Source: Melieria omissa (taxonomy: Eukaryota > Arthropoda > Insecta > Diptera > Ulidiidae). Taken from it: 64,000 bases of DNA. The stretch is taken from NCBI GenBank assembly GCA_963971225.1, contig OZ020270.1, forward strand, positions 74,478,432-74,542,431, read 5' to 3'. The translations under genes were made by a program, and so were the position numbers. The notes under the pieces were generated by a model that searched no databases, was not told the DNA's origin, and saw only the letters and a program-made list of their open reading frames with translations. The first letter of the stretch is position 1. Every line of letters begins with the position of its first letter. Positions 53,800-63,907 of this stretch are shown piece after piece.

Positions 53800-53984
53800 C
53801 ACTGTGGCCACTCGCGCAAGCGCTGGCAGCACTGCCACAAAACAGCGGCGTACCTTGCAGTTGGCAGTCGTGGGAAAAAATACCGTTGGTGGAAGCTGTG
53901 ATTTGTAGCGTGTGCTTTGATATTTTTGTGCACTTAGTATTAATAAATCGTTTTTAAACATATTTGTGGACTTTCATACCCACA
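53800..53984 (+). repeat. 3' LTR of the CsRn1-like element
   Basis: The last 70 bp (53915-53984) match the 5' copy. Upstream text has a short direct repeat (TGGCCACTCGCGCAAG at 53773 and 53808). The LTR start is not resolved. Confidence 0.6.
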
Positions 53985-54059
53985 GCAGAATTCATAACCG
54001 ATTCGAAGAAACAGAACAAAAACAGTTAATAAATAAGTAAATATGTTACGTTATGACAG

Positions 54060-54242
54060 TAGGGTTAAATACCCATCGCCCCATTCCCTCTGCCGAAAGA
54101 TATGATTAAGTGGTAGGTTCGTACCAAGTTTCATTGATGTACGACTTACAGTTCTGCTGCATAAAAAATGTGCTACGCCCCTTGTTCAACGCCCATCAAA
54201 TTTTAACAGTAGAATGACACATCTATAAAACGACGGTACACC
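54060..54242 (-). mobile_element. Helitron repeat fragment
   Basis: Contains CCCCATTCCCTCTGCCGAAA, ACGACTTACAGTTCTGCTGC, ACGCCCCTTGTTCAACGCCC and GAATGACACATCTATAAAAC, the reverse complement of the tandem unit in the Helitron at 9239 and close to 14640-14860. It stops where BEL/Pao coding sequence begins. Confidence 0.7.
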
Positions 54243-55966
54243 ATTGAATTGTCTGCGCATAAGCCATAAGGCCACCGATTGCAGAACTCGTCACTGCAGT
54301 AAATGTAACAAAAAACATAACACACTACTGCATCTATCAGAGCCAACCAAGGCCAGTAACCAGCCAGGTCCCAACTCCAAGCAGGAAGTGCTGGTCGAGA
54401 GAACCCACCAACAGCCTTCAGCACTGCTGACGGCATTTTCGCCAAACCAGGGGTATGTTCTGCTCAGCACCGCCATCATAAGAATAGCTACGATCCATGG
54501 TGATTTCGTCAACTGCAGAGCAATACTGGATTCTGGATCACAAGTAAATTTAGTGACGGAAAGATTGGCGAAGAAACTGAACCTGCTGCTGCAGCCATCT
54601 AGAAGCATCAATAATTTCAACGTGGCCCTCAGCGCTTTTGTCATGCCCCGGATCATTCCAGCCCAACCAACTCAGTGTCTGAATACTTCAGACTGCCCGA
54701 TTCCACGAAACAAAAATTTAGCTGATCCGGACTTTTTTAGCCCAAATTACGTTGATCTATTAATCGGGGCAGAACTATACCACAGCCTTCTGTCAATAGG
54801 CCAAATTAAATTGGCTGATGGATTGCCGAATCTGCAGAATACGGTTTTCGAATGGATATGCAGCGGCAAAATTTACGGTGGAATCTGGCGGCTGGAGGAA
54901 TTCCCAGAGAACAAGGATTAATTTACGGATGCAGAGAGAAAATGCGAGGAATCATTTGCCCAACACACCAAGTGCAATCAAATGGGGCGATTTGTCGTGA
55001 AAATTCCGTTTAAAGAAGACAAAGCAGCTCTTGGCGAATCCATGCAGATGGCAAACAATCGATTTTTCAGCCTAGAACGTCGCCTGTCAAAAAACCCAAT
55101 GATGAGAGAAATGTACATTAACTTCATGCGGGAATACGAACATCTCGGACATATGGAACGAATCAATCGCAACGCCATATTGACTCCTCACTACGTTGTG
55201 CCACATCACGGTGTAACCAAATTGGACAGCACAACAACAAAGTTAAGAGTTGTCTTCGATGCATCCGCAAAAACGTCAAGCGGGGTTTCACTCAACGACA
55301 TCATGCACAATGGGCCAGTCGTACAAAGCGAATCAACATCCATCTTATTGCGCTTTAGAAGGTCACGATTCGTCTTTACAACGGACATCGAGAAGATGTA
55401 TCGTCAAATATTGATTGATCCAAGAGACGAACAATTCCAAATCATCATCTGGAGAGAGTCAGCGCAGGACGAGTTGTGCTATTACAAACTAAAAACAGTA
55501 ACGTATGGAACAAGAGCAGCACCCTACCTAGCAACCAAATGTCTGCAGACTTTAGCAAAAGATCATGCAGTGCAGTTCCCACTCGAGGCAGATACTCTAA
55601 GCAAGGACTTCTACGTCGATGACGGTCTGAGTGGTTCAGACAGCCTGATTGAAGCAATAGCAGCAAAAGAACAACTCATTAAGATTCTAGCGACAGCTGG
55701 TTTTAGACCACGAAAGTGGTGTGAAAATCATGCAAAATTACTTCAAGGCTTACCTCTGGAGGATCAAGATGTAGACCTAGACATTAGCAACGAATCACAT
55801 AATACAGTGAAAATCTTAGGTCTTACATGGCTGCCAAAATCGGATGAATTTCGCATCAAAACAAACCGGGCTGTCGATGGGAAAATAACGAAAAGGACAG
55901 TGACGTCTGACTTGGCACACATTTTTGGCCCATTGGGATTGATGGCTCCGGTGGTAGTCCGTCCGC
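54243..55966 (+). mobile_element. BEL/Pao retrotransposon fragment
   Basis: Internal coding piece of a BEL/Pao LTR element, cut at both ends: on the left it abuts a Helitron piece, on the right it meets a gypsy fragment in opposite orientation near 55966. No LTR of this element is in the window. Confidence 0.85.
54243..55966 (+). pseudogene. BEL/Pao gag-pol fragment: zinc knuckle, protease, RT
   Basis: Order of domains: Cys/His knuckle (CLRISHKATDCRTRHCSKCN), aspartic protease (CRAILDSGSQVNLVTERLAK with DSG, then VDLLIGAELYHSLL), a linker, and RT from about 54980: MGRFVVKIPFKEDKAALGES, LRVVFDASAKTSSGVSLNDI, FVFTTDIEKMYRQILIDPRD, VTYGTRAAPYLATKCLQTLA, KDFYVDDGLSGSD (catalytic YVDD) and VKILGLTWLPKSDEFRI, ending [20 protein letters not shown] stop at 54919-54921 and a missing stretch separate protease from RT. 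RNase H and integrase are absent. Confidence 0.88.
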
Positions 55967-56894
55967 AGTTGAAAAAGCAGTTTTGGCTTGATCGTCAGGG
56001 TGGACTTCGATCTGATGGAAGCCTTTTGCCAAATCAATTGTGCTGAAATAAGAACATTTGCCCAGCTTGTCAAAAATATCTTCCATATTAGGGATAGGAA
56101 ATTTATCGTCCACCGTCTGTTCATTCAATTTCCGGTAGTCAATGACTATCCTCCACTTAGGCTTCCCGCTACTATCAATTTTTTTTGGGACAACCCACAA
56201 AGGTGAGTTGTATGGACTGGCACTTGGTACTATAATTTTTTGATCTAGCATTTCTTTTATTTGTCTGTCCACTTCTTCGCGATGTATAACCGGATATCTA
56301 TAAAGTTTACTATATATGGGTGTATCAGTACGTGTGATAATTTAATGCTTTATAACGTTTGTGAAAGATAATTTATCCCCATCCTTGTAAAAAAGATCTT
56401 TGTTAGAGTTTAAAATTACTTTTAGAGTTTTTTATCTTTATAATTTAAGTGTTCCGCAAACAGATTTTGCAGAGGTTCGTTATTTTCTTCGCATGTGAAT
56501 ATTTTTAATGAGTCGTGTTTTAAATAATTTTCAGCAGATAGTTCTTCTTCTGCATTGAAGAATATTGGCAATGATGTATTTGCTGTTATTAATTTTCTAT
56601 TTTTATAATCAAGTGTTATTTCTAGGTTAAGCAAAATATTATTGCCAATAATTCCATCGAACTCTTTGTGAAACAAAAATTCAATGAATTCAACGTACGT
56701 GTTTGGCTTCTTAAACTCTTCAAATAAGGGTACACTGTATTTTTTGCTTGTTGATATATTGCGATTCAAAACTTTTAATGTAACGCTAGCTGTACTTACT
56801 ATCCACTTAGGATTACAAAGATTTGGGTTTATAATACTAAATTCAGCACCTGTATCTACAATAAACCTGAGCTTTTTTATTGGGGTATTTACGA
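55967..56894 (-). pseudogene. Gypsy-type pol fragment: protease and start of RT
   Basis: Protease: KKLRFIVDTGAEFSIINPNL (DTG) near 56870, FDGIIGNNILLNLEITLDYK near 56640. RT after frame changes: [80 protein letters not shown] and KTAFST, where it is cut before the catalytic YxDD. The join to the BEL/Pao fragment lies within about 10 bp of 55966. Confidence 0.85.
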
Positions 56895-58217
56895 TTATAT
56901 AGGGTAGTCCTCTAGGCCGTCCTCCTGAAAATTTGGGCCAGTTTGATTAACACTTATTTCCATTGGCTCGACGTCATCGTTACCATAAACATGGTTGCGA
57001 CTACTTGCGTTATTGTAAAAACCTTCATTGTTATTATTGCGTTGCACTGAATGATTTGCTGAAATGTTATCAGTTCTGTAATAGCTATTGTTAGCTCTAC
57101 GTCCTTGATTAGCGTTGTTAAATGTTCGTCTAGTTTGCACCGAATAATTTTGCTGACGCGTATTGCAATCGCGCATTTGTTGTTGTTCATTTCTACGCTC
57201 AAATTGGTTATTTGATTGTCTTTGTTGTTGTGTGTTTCTATCATAGGTTTGTAAGTTTTGATTTGAATATTGCATGTTGTTGTTAAAAAATTTGTTTGAT
57301 TGTTACTGTATTTTAAATAACCATTAATTAATTAATTAATTAATTGATTGGTACGACAGCCCGCTTACGCGAGACTAAGGCCTAGCTTCCCGCAGCCACC
57401 CGTGTTGTGCGTGTGAATTTTGTACGCGGGTGGAAGGGACCTACAGTTATATGCCGGTTCCGAACGGCAGGTTGGGAGCTTTTTCATAGGCAATTTTTAC
57501 TCTCAGAGGTTTGCCATTTCCAGCTGAGAGGACAGCCACCGAAAGAGAAAACGAGTTTCCCGTTATTTTTTTTAGGTGTTACTACATGCAGTATTCGATC
57601 TTGCGTCGCTCTGCATGCGACTCGCTGGACCGCGCACTAACCAACTGAGCCACGGCGGCTAAATAACCATTAGTTTTAATTATTTCATAGGCCTCTCTTA
57701 AACTAGCAGGATTACGACTAACAATAATGCTTTTAACGGGTTCTGGCAAACCGTGTTTAAATGAGTGCATTGCAATTCTCGCATTGCTACTAGCTTCAAA
57801 AGTACGGATGTTCCCCTTAAAATATAAGGCGTTATTCAATCGGCACAAATAAGTGTTTAATTTGTTATAAAAGTTTTCTATTGAGGAGTCACAACGACAT
57901 GATCTAATTTCGTCAATAAGCTCGTCAGCCGAGTCTCTTTTGCCATGATTTTCAATCAAAATTCTTTTTATTTCTGGCCAGGTATTTAAATTTCCATTAA
58001 TAAGTAAACTTTTTCTGGCATTACCAACAATTTTATCTTTTATAAGTCCCAACAGTAATTGTTTATAAATATCATCGAATGAATCAAGAATAGGAACCAT
58101 TGAATCAATGCGTTCCAAAAAATTTATTAAACCATTCCTGTCCCCATCATACTGTGCAATACTACTTAGGTTAGATGAAATAATTTTAAATCTAGTATTA
58201 GTATCCACGTTTTCCAT
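56895..58217 (-). pseudogene. Gypsy-type gag, split by a SINE
   Basis: Begins MENVDTNTRFKIISSNLSSI at 58217 and runs through LINFLERIDSMVPILDSFDD, KDKIVGNARKSLLINGN, NTWPEIKRILIENHGKRDSA, FYNKLNTYLCRLNNALYFKG and HSFKHGLPEPVKSIIVSRNP, a capsid-like helical region seen in insect gypsy elements such as the 17.6/297 group. After the SINE the tail is very rich in Asn, Gln and Arg (QQRQSNNQFERRNEQQQMRD) and has no CCHC knuckle, which also fits that group. It ends VEPMEISVNQTGPNFQEDG just before the protease. Confidence 0.75.
57327..57659 (-). mobile_element. SINE family a, copy 5
   Basis: Target duplication TAAATAACCATTA at 57314-57326 and 57660-57672. Minus-strand head GCCGCCGTGGCTCAGTTGGT, body GCCGTTCGGAACCGGCATAT and CTGTAGGTCCC, tail (AATT)n, five units. 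Inserted in the gypsy gag frame. Confidence 0.93.
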
Positions 58218-58388
58218 GGTTGTCTTCTTCTGCTATCAGTCCGTCCTCTTTTTAGTGGTATGTTTTCTAGTTTGGTATATTGGTGAAGTTGTTGATGATT
58301 TTGCAGTAGTACAGTACAGTCGCTTGATCGTTATGTTGATTTGTTGTCTTTCGATGGTCAGGTGGTGAAGCTGTTGTGGGTGTTATAT

Positions 58389-58822
58389 TGATACGATGAG
58401 AAATTCTGTGCCGCACTGTACAGAAATGCTTTTCTCCGCACGAATGTTTTCCAAGCATACTTTTAGGCATGCACTGTGAAGTACAGCAAAACTGATATAA
58501 ATTCGCTTGGTATAGTCCGATATGGCAAGGATGGTTCTCGAAGAAATGGGCTGTGCGTGAATGGTCGAGCGCTTTCCAATTAGAAGTGCAAGAAACTTCG
58601 GCGCGATAAGAAAAGTGGTATAAAAGCAGCAGTGGCAGCGCAAGGGGTCGAGTCTGTGTTAAGCAAGCAAAGTGGTAACAAGTGTAGATACAAGCGAAGT
58701 GTGAATTCTGTAAATAAAGCGATTGTTAGTTTTGACTACGTTGCGCCGGATAACTGAAGTTGTTTTATTTTCAAATACAATCAAAACGAACCGTCGATAA
58801 CGAACTGGGGAAATTCGTAACA
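58389..58822 (+). repeat. 5' LTR, 434 bp
   Basis: TGATACGATGAGAAATTC to GGAAATTCGTAACA. TATAAAAG near 58619 and AATAAA near 58712 are likely promoter and polyadenylation signals. The primer site candidate TGGTGTCAGAAATTGGG starts at 58825, three bases after the LTR; a tRNA-Leu primer is plausible but not established here. Confidence 0.9.
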
Positions 58823-58884
58823 TTTGGTGTCAGAAATTGGGGATTGTATTACTGAAAGTAAAATAAAATTATAAAAACGGAAAC

Positions 58885-60303
58885 ATGGTTAAACTGGAGC
58901 TGCTGAAGGTTGACCAGCTGAAGAAGGAGCTGGCTGCCTGGAATTTGCCGACTGCTGGCGGTAAGGTGGAGTTGCAGCTGCGTTTGCGAGAGGCGTGTGA
59001 ATCAAGAGGCATTGATTGGGCTGCACACGAGTTCGGAACGCAGGAACAAGAGGCGTCGGCCAAGGTGGAGGAATCGCCTGCTGGTGCTGCGTCGATGCAA
59101 AGTACGGCTGCAGCGGCTACGCCACCACAAGCAATTGACATGAGCCAGTTAATGGTTGCACTTAAAGGCATGTTTGAGACTTCCAATCGCGAAATGTCGG
59201 CGCAAATGACAACGAAACTGGAAACCACGAATCAGGAACTTTCAGCGCAAATAGCAGAGCGAATGGAAACAAAACTCCAGGAAAATGCGGAAAAATTTGA
59301 AAATGCGAATCGCGAGTTGTCCAGCAAGCTTCAGGAAAATTCTGAGCGCTTGGAGCAGAAAGTGGAAGAGATTTCAGACAGGATTAATGTGAAAGTTGAG
59401 CACCTGGAGACGCGAGTAGAACATTTAGACAAACGAGTTGACAGTCTGGAGGATTCGGTAAACAGAAAAATCGACGAGCGGCTTAGAGAGGTACAGCCAC
59501 GAGAATGTTTGCCGCCGATTCCGGAAAGTTTCGCCACCCGAACAGAAGTGCCTTCTTATGATGGTGCTACGCCGTTCGATACATTCAAACTGCAATTCGA
59601 CTTAGCTGCTTTGGAAAATCAGTGGACCGATATCAGGAAGGGTCGGAGATTGGCTCTGGCGCTGAAAGGTCCTGCGGCTGAGGTAATGAAATCAGTTCCG
59701 GAATGTTCGAGAAGTGATTACGAGGCCGTCATGAGAGCGTTGGCAGTGAAGTACAGCAACGAGCACAACCATACGCTGTACTACTGTGAGCTGAAGAACC
59801 GCAGGCAAAGAGCCAGCGAGGCGCTGCAGACATATGCAGCAGACATTGAGCGGCTCGTACAGTTGTGCTACCCAAAATTCGGCGCTGATGATCTCGAAAG
59901 GATGAAGATTGAGTCGTTCATTGAAGGTCTTCATGATCCCGAGACACGTCGCAGTGCGTTGATGATGGGCAAGCCGACATTTAAGGAGACGGTGACCAGC
60001 GCGATGACATATGAAGCGACATGGATTGGAGGCAATCGGTATGCATCTGCAAGGGTACGCCAAATCCAGCCGGACAGCGACATTTCGATCCAGGCCATAA
60101 GCTCTGAGACACTGGGCAGGCCACGGGTTGTCTCCTCTAAAGTTGTTTGCTGGACATGTGGCAAGCAGGGTCACATATCACGAGACTGCCGCCAACGAAA
60201 GAGGCGTTCCCGTTCTCGATCGCAATCGCCTGAAGCGGGGAATACTGACGATCGAGGCTCAGCCAACAAGCGCAGGGCTGAGGACGAGGAGTCGTTAAAC
60301 TAA
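58885..60303 (+). CDS. Gag protein, 472 residues, SAP domain and CCHC knuckle
   Basis: Intact frame from ATG 58885. Residues about 1-35 (LELLKVDQLKKELAAWNLPT ... KVELQLRLREA) match the SAP fold, a short DNA/chromatin-binding motif. Residues about 85-215 form a long coiled coil with heptad repeats (for example ERLEQKVEEISDRINVKVEH). Residues about 225-400 are the capsid-like retrotransposon gag region (YDGATPFDTFKLQFDLAALE, YSNEHNHTLYYCELKNRRQR). Near the C-terminus CWTCGKQGHISRDC is a CCHC zinc knuckle, followed by an Arg/Ser tail. Gag packages the element RNA into particles. Confidence 0.9.
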   Translation: MVKLELLKVDQLKKELAAWNLPTAGGKVELQLRLREACESRGIDWAAHEFGTQEQEASAKVEESPAGAASMQSTAAAATPPQAIDMSQLMVALKGMFETSNREMSAQMTTKLETTNQELSAQIAERMETKLQENAEKFENANRELSSKLQENSERLEQKVEEISDRINVKVEHLETRVEHLDKRVDSLEDSVNRKIDERLREVQPRECLPPIPESFATRTEVPSYDGATPFDTFKLQFDLAALENQWTDIRKGRRLALALKGPAAEVMKSVPECSRSDYEAVMRALAVKYSNEHNHTLYYCELKNRRQRASEALQTYAADIERLVQLCYPKFGADDLERMKIESFIEGLHDPETRRSALMMGKPTFKETVTSAMTYEATWIGGNRYASARVRQIQPDSDISIQAISSETLGRPRVVSSKVVCWTCGKQGHISRDCRQRKRRSRSRSQSPEAGNTDDRGSANKRRAEDEESLN

Positions 60304-63300
60304 AACGGGTCAGCCCAAAGGGGCGTGAGCTGATCCCCACAACCCGCTGCCCCACCGTCCTTGTCTCACAGCTGAAACGGCAACCCAGCAGCTTGACGAT
60401 TGAAGGAAAGATAGATGGAAAGTTGTTCGTGTTGACACTGGATACTGGAGCGTCATATTCGATCATAAAAAGGAAGCTTCTGAAGAACTGGGAACCGCTG
60501 CATGGCATACAGCTGAGGACTGCGACTGGCGAGCGTGCGCCGGTAAGAGGAAAAGTAACAAAAACAATTGCTATCGGCACCAGCAGCCTGGAGCATGAGT
60601 TCATCGTCGCGGATATAATGGACGACGTGATTATCGGCGTGGATTTCATGATTAGGCATGGTTTTACGCTGGACCTGAAAGAAAATGTGCTGAAGTATGC
60701 CAACGTTGAATTCCCCCTGCACACTGGCTATGACCGAAGCGTGGCGGTAAGGAAAGTTGTCTCGTGTCAACACCAGAAGATACCAGCGAATTCCGAGGCG
60801 ATTGTGTGGGCTAAGGTGGACGGGGACGATGGGACAAGTCGGCTGTGGGTTGTAGAAGCGCCAAAACAAGGATACGACAACATAATAATCGGACGTACAT
60901 TAGTGGAACCCAAAAATGGCAAAATACCAGTCAGGATACTCAATCCACTGAACACGACCAGATATGTCGGAAAAGATGCGGTCATTGGCGAGTGTAGAGA
61001 GGCTGAAGCAGTTGTCAATTGCGAAAGCAGTCCACCCGGAGGAAGTAAGAAAAGCGGTTCTAACATGCACGCCATACCGCAGACCCAGTGGAGCAGTGAA
61101 TTGACAGGCGAGCAGAAACAGAAGGCGCGGTCACTCCTGCAGCACTATGGGTCAATATTTGCAACGGAAGCGGGCGGAAGAACAGCCATAGTAAAGCACA
61201 ACATCGACACCGGAAGCGCGAAACCAATCCGCCAACCGCCAAGACGAGCTCCTCTGGCCAAAAGGGAAGAGGTCACAAATTTGATTGAAAACATGCATAC
61301 AGAAAAGGTCATAGAGCCTTCGTCAGGTCCTTGGTGCTCGCCGGTCGTGCTAGTCAAGAAAAAGGATGGCAGTACCCGATTCTGTGTGGACTATCGGAAG
61401 CTCAATGACGTGACCAAGAAGGACAGCTATCCACTACCTCGGATCGATGACACCCTGGACACACTGTCAGGCACACAGTGGTTTTCCACACTCGACTTAC
61501 GCAGCGGCTATTGGCAGGTGGAACTTGCAGTCCAGGACAAGGAGAAAACAGCTTTTAGTGTTGGCGACGGTTTGTGGCAGTTCACCGTCATGCCGTTCGG
61601 ACTCTGCAACGCACCAGCAACATTCGAGCGGCTAATGGAACGTGTGCTGAAAGGGCTGCATTGGCGGACGTGTCTGGTGTACCTCGACGACATAATCGTG
61701 ATGGGCAGAAGCTTCGACGACCACCTGGAATAGCTGAAGGAGGTATTCGAGCGAATATAAAACGCCGGCCTTAAACTCAACCCAAAGAAGTGCTCGCTGT
61801 TCCAAAAAGAGGTCAAGTATCTGGGTCACACGGTTTCCGCTCGCGGAGTACATACGGACGAAGGCAAAATCACGGCGGTGAAGGAGTGGCCCCGACCACG
61901 CAATCTACACGAACTCCGCAGTTTCCTGGGCCTGTGCACATACTACCGAAGATTCGTTCCAGGATTTGCGAACATAGCTGGCAGCTTGCACAAGCTGACG
62001 AAAAAGAATCAAGCCTTCGCGTGGGGTGAAGAGCAAGAGCAGGCTTTTGCACGACTGAAGGAAAAACTGTGCACTGCTCCAATTCTGGCCTTCCCCGTTC
62101 CTGGAGAGATGTTTGTGCTGGATACAGATGCAAGTGGGCATAGTATTGGCGGTGTGCTGTCACAGATAATAGATGGCCAAGAACAAGTGATAGCGTACTA
62201 CAGCAAAATTTTGTCAAAGCCTGAACGCAACTACTGTGTGACCCGAAGGGAGTTGCTCGCAGTACTGGAATGCGTGAAACACTTCCATAAATACCTGTAT
62301 GGGCAAAAGTTTCGCCTGCGCACAGATCATGCGGCATTGAAATGGCTACTGAACTTTAAAGATCCGGAAGGCCAATTGGCGCGGTGGATCGAGCGGCTGC
62401 AGAGCTACGACTACACGGTAGAGCATCGCAAGGGTAGCAGCCATGGAAATGCCGATGCCTTGTCACGCCGTCCGTGCAAAACCGAATGCAGGCATTGTTC
62501 GCGAGCCGAAAGCAAAGAGCAGATAGTGGACGTACGATTGGTCAGCGTTCTGCCAGAGGAGGAGTGGTCTGCGGAGAGGATACAAAAGGACCAGCGTGAG
62601 GATACGGATCTTAAAAAAATCATTGAAGGCAAGGAGCAAGGCGCACGTCCAGACTGGCAGGAGATGGCCGGTGAGAGCCCGATCGCGAAGGCTTACTGGG
62701 CGCAGTGGCAAAGCCTGCGGCTGTCTGATGGTTGCCTATACCGCGAGTGGGAGAGTGAGGATGGCCGGACCAGCAATTCCCTAATTTTAGTCCCGAAATG
62801 CAGGATCAACGAGGTGATCGAGGCATACCATAACGACTCTAGCGGAGGGCACCTAGGCATCACAAAAACTGTCGCCAAAATAAAAAGGCGATTCTACTGG
62901 GTAGGATGCCAGGAGTCTGTCGCCGATTGGATTAAGAGCTGTGATCGATGTTCGGCTGCGAAAGGGCCAACAAGAAGATCTCGGGGCCGCATGCAGCAGT
63001 ACAACATGGGAGCGCCCTTTGAGCGAATTGCCATGGACGTCGCCGGGCCATTCCCACTTAGCACTCAAGGCAACAGATATGTGCTGGTGGTGATGGACTA
63101 TTTCAGCAAATGGCCCGAAGTATATCCTATTCCTAACCAGGAGGCCACCACGGTCGCGGAAATGTTGGTAAACAACTGGGTGGCCAGATTTGGAGTTCCA
63201 CTGGAGTTGCACTCGGATCAAGGCCGGAATTTCGAGTCTCTTGTATTAAAAGAAGTGTGTGAGCTACTAGGAATAAGGAAAACTCGCACCTGTCGTTTGC

Positions 63301-63896
63301 ATCCCCAGTCCGACGGCATGGTGGAACGATTCAATCGAACACTGGAGGAATATCTGCGGAAAGTAGTAAGCAGGAATCAAAAGGATTGGGACACGCATAT
63401 TCCGCTGTTCTTGATGGCGTATAGGTCAGCCCCGCACGATACGACATCACTCACTCCAGCCCGAGCAGTGTTCGGCACAGAGCTGAGATTGCCTGCTGAC
63501 TTGAAGTTCGGAGTGCTCAGCACGACGGAAGGCGCTAAGACTGATTACGCAGTTAATAAGCGATCGGAGCTGGAAGAAATCCACCAGTTTATAAGGGACC
63601 GTATCCAACTGGTCAGCGATAAGATGAAAGCCAGATATGATCTACGAGCTAACACAGCGGGGTTCCAAGAAGGCGATCTGGTAATGCTTTACAACCCGCA
63701 GCGCAGGAAAGGTTTGTCCCCAAAGCTTCAAACGTCATGGGAAGGACCGTACAAAGTCGTGACCAGGATTAATGACGTGGTGTACAGGGTTCAACGCTGC
63801 TGCAGCGGAAACGCCAGGCTGAAAGTAGTCCATTTGGAGCGCCTGGCGTCTTACTCCGGCGGAGCCTCGGTACTTGTTCGGGACGAACAAGTCTAA
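60304..63896 (+). pseudogene. Pol polyprotein with two in-frame stops
   Basis: The pol frame is -1 relative to gag and is open across the gag stop, so expression would need a -1 shift. Protease: LTLDTGASYSIIKRKLL. RT: SGPWCSPVVLVKKKDGSTRF, CVDYRKLNDVTKKDSYPLPR, FSTLDLRSGYWQVELAVQDK, LVYLDDIIVMGR (catalytic YLDD). Stops TAG at 61731-61733 and TAA at 61758-61760, same frame throughout. RNase H: MFVLDTDASGHSIGGVLSQI, RRELLAVLECVKHF, LRTDHAALKWL. Integrase: HNDSSGGHLGITKTVAKIKR with CDRCSAAKG (HHCC finger), AMDVAGPFPLS, LHSDQGRNFESL and SDGMVERFNRTLEE (DDE). Ends at 63896. Everything except the two stops looks intact. Confidence 0.9.
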
Positions 63897-63907
63897 GTGA
63901 TGGACAG

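Larger units (their letters stand above)
44165..53984 (+). mobile_element. Degraded CsRn1-like LTR retrotransposon
   Basis: Matching LTR segments at about 44200-44270 and 53915-53984 (GTGCTTTGATATTTTTGTGC ... TTTGTGGACTTTCATNCCCACA). The sequence after the 5' copy is TGGTGACCCCG, a primer site complementary to tRNA-Trp, which is characteristic of CsRn1/Kabuki-type Ty3/gypsy elements. Between them are gag, protease, RT, RNase H and integrase pieces on the plus strand. A palindrome, a SINE and a 4.3-kb TIR element interrupt it. Confidence 0.78.
55967..58388 (-). mobile_element. Gypsy-type LTR retrotransposon fragment, minus strand
   Basis: Minus-strand gag, protease and the first part of RT, preceded by a leader of about 170 bp. 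The LTR of the next element (58389) is inserted in that leader at ATAT. RT breaks at KTAFST, where the BEL/Pao fragment begins. A SINE (57327-57659) splits gag. No LTR of this element is seen. Confidence 0.82.
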
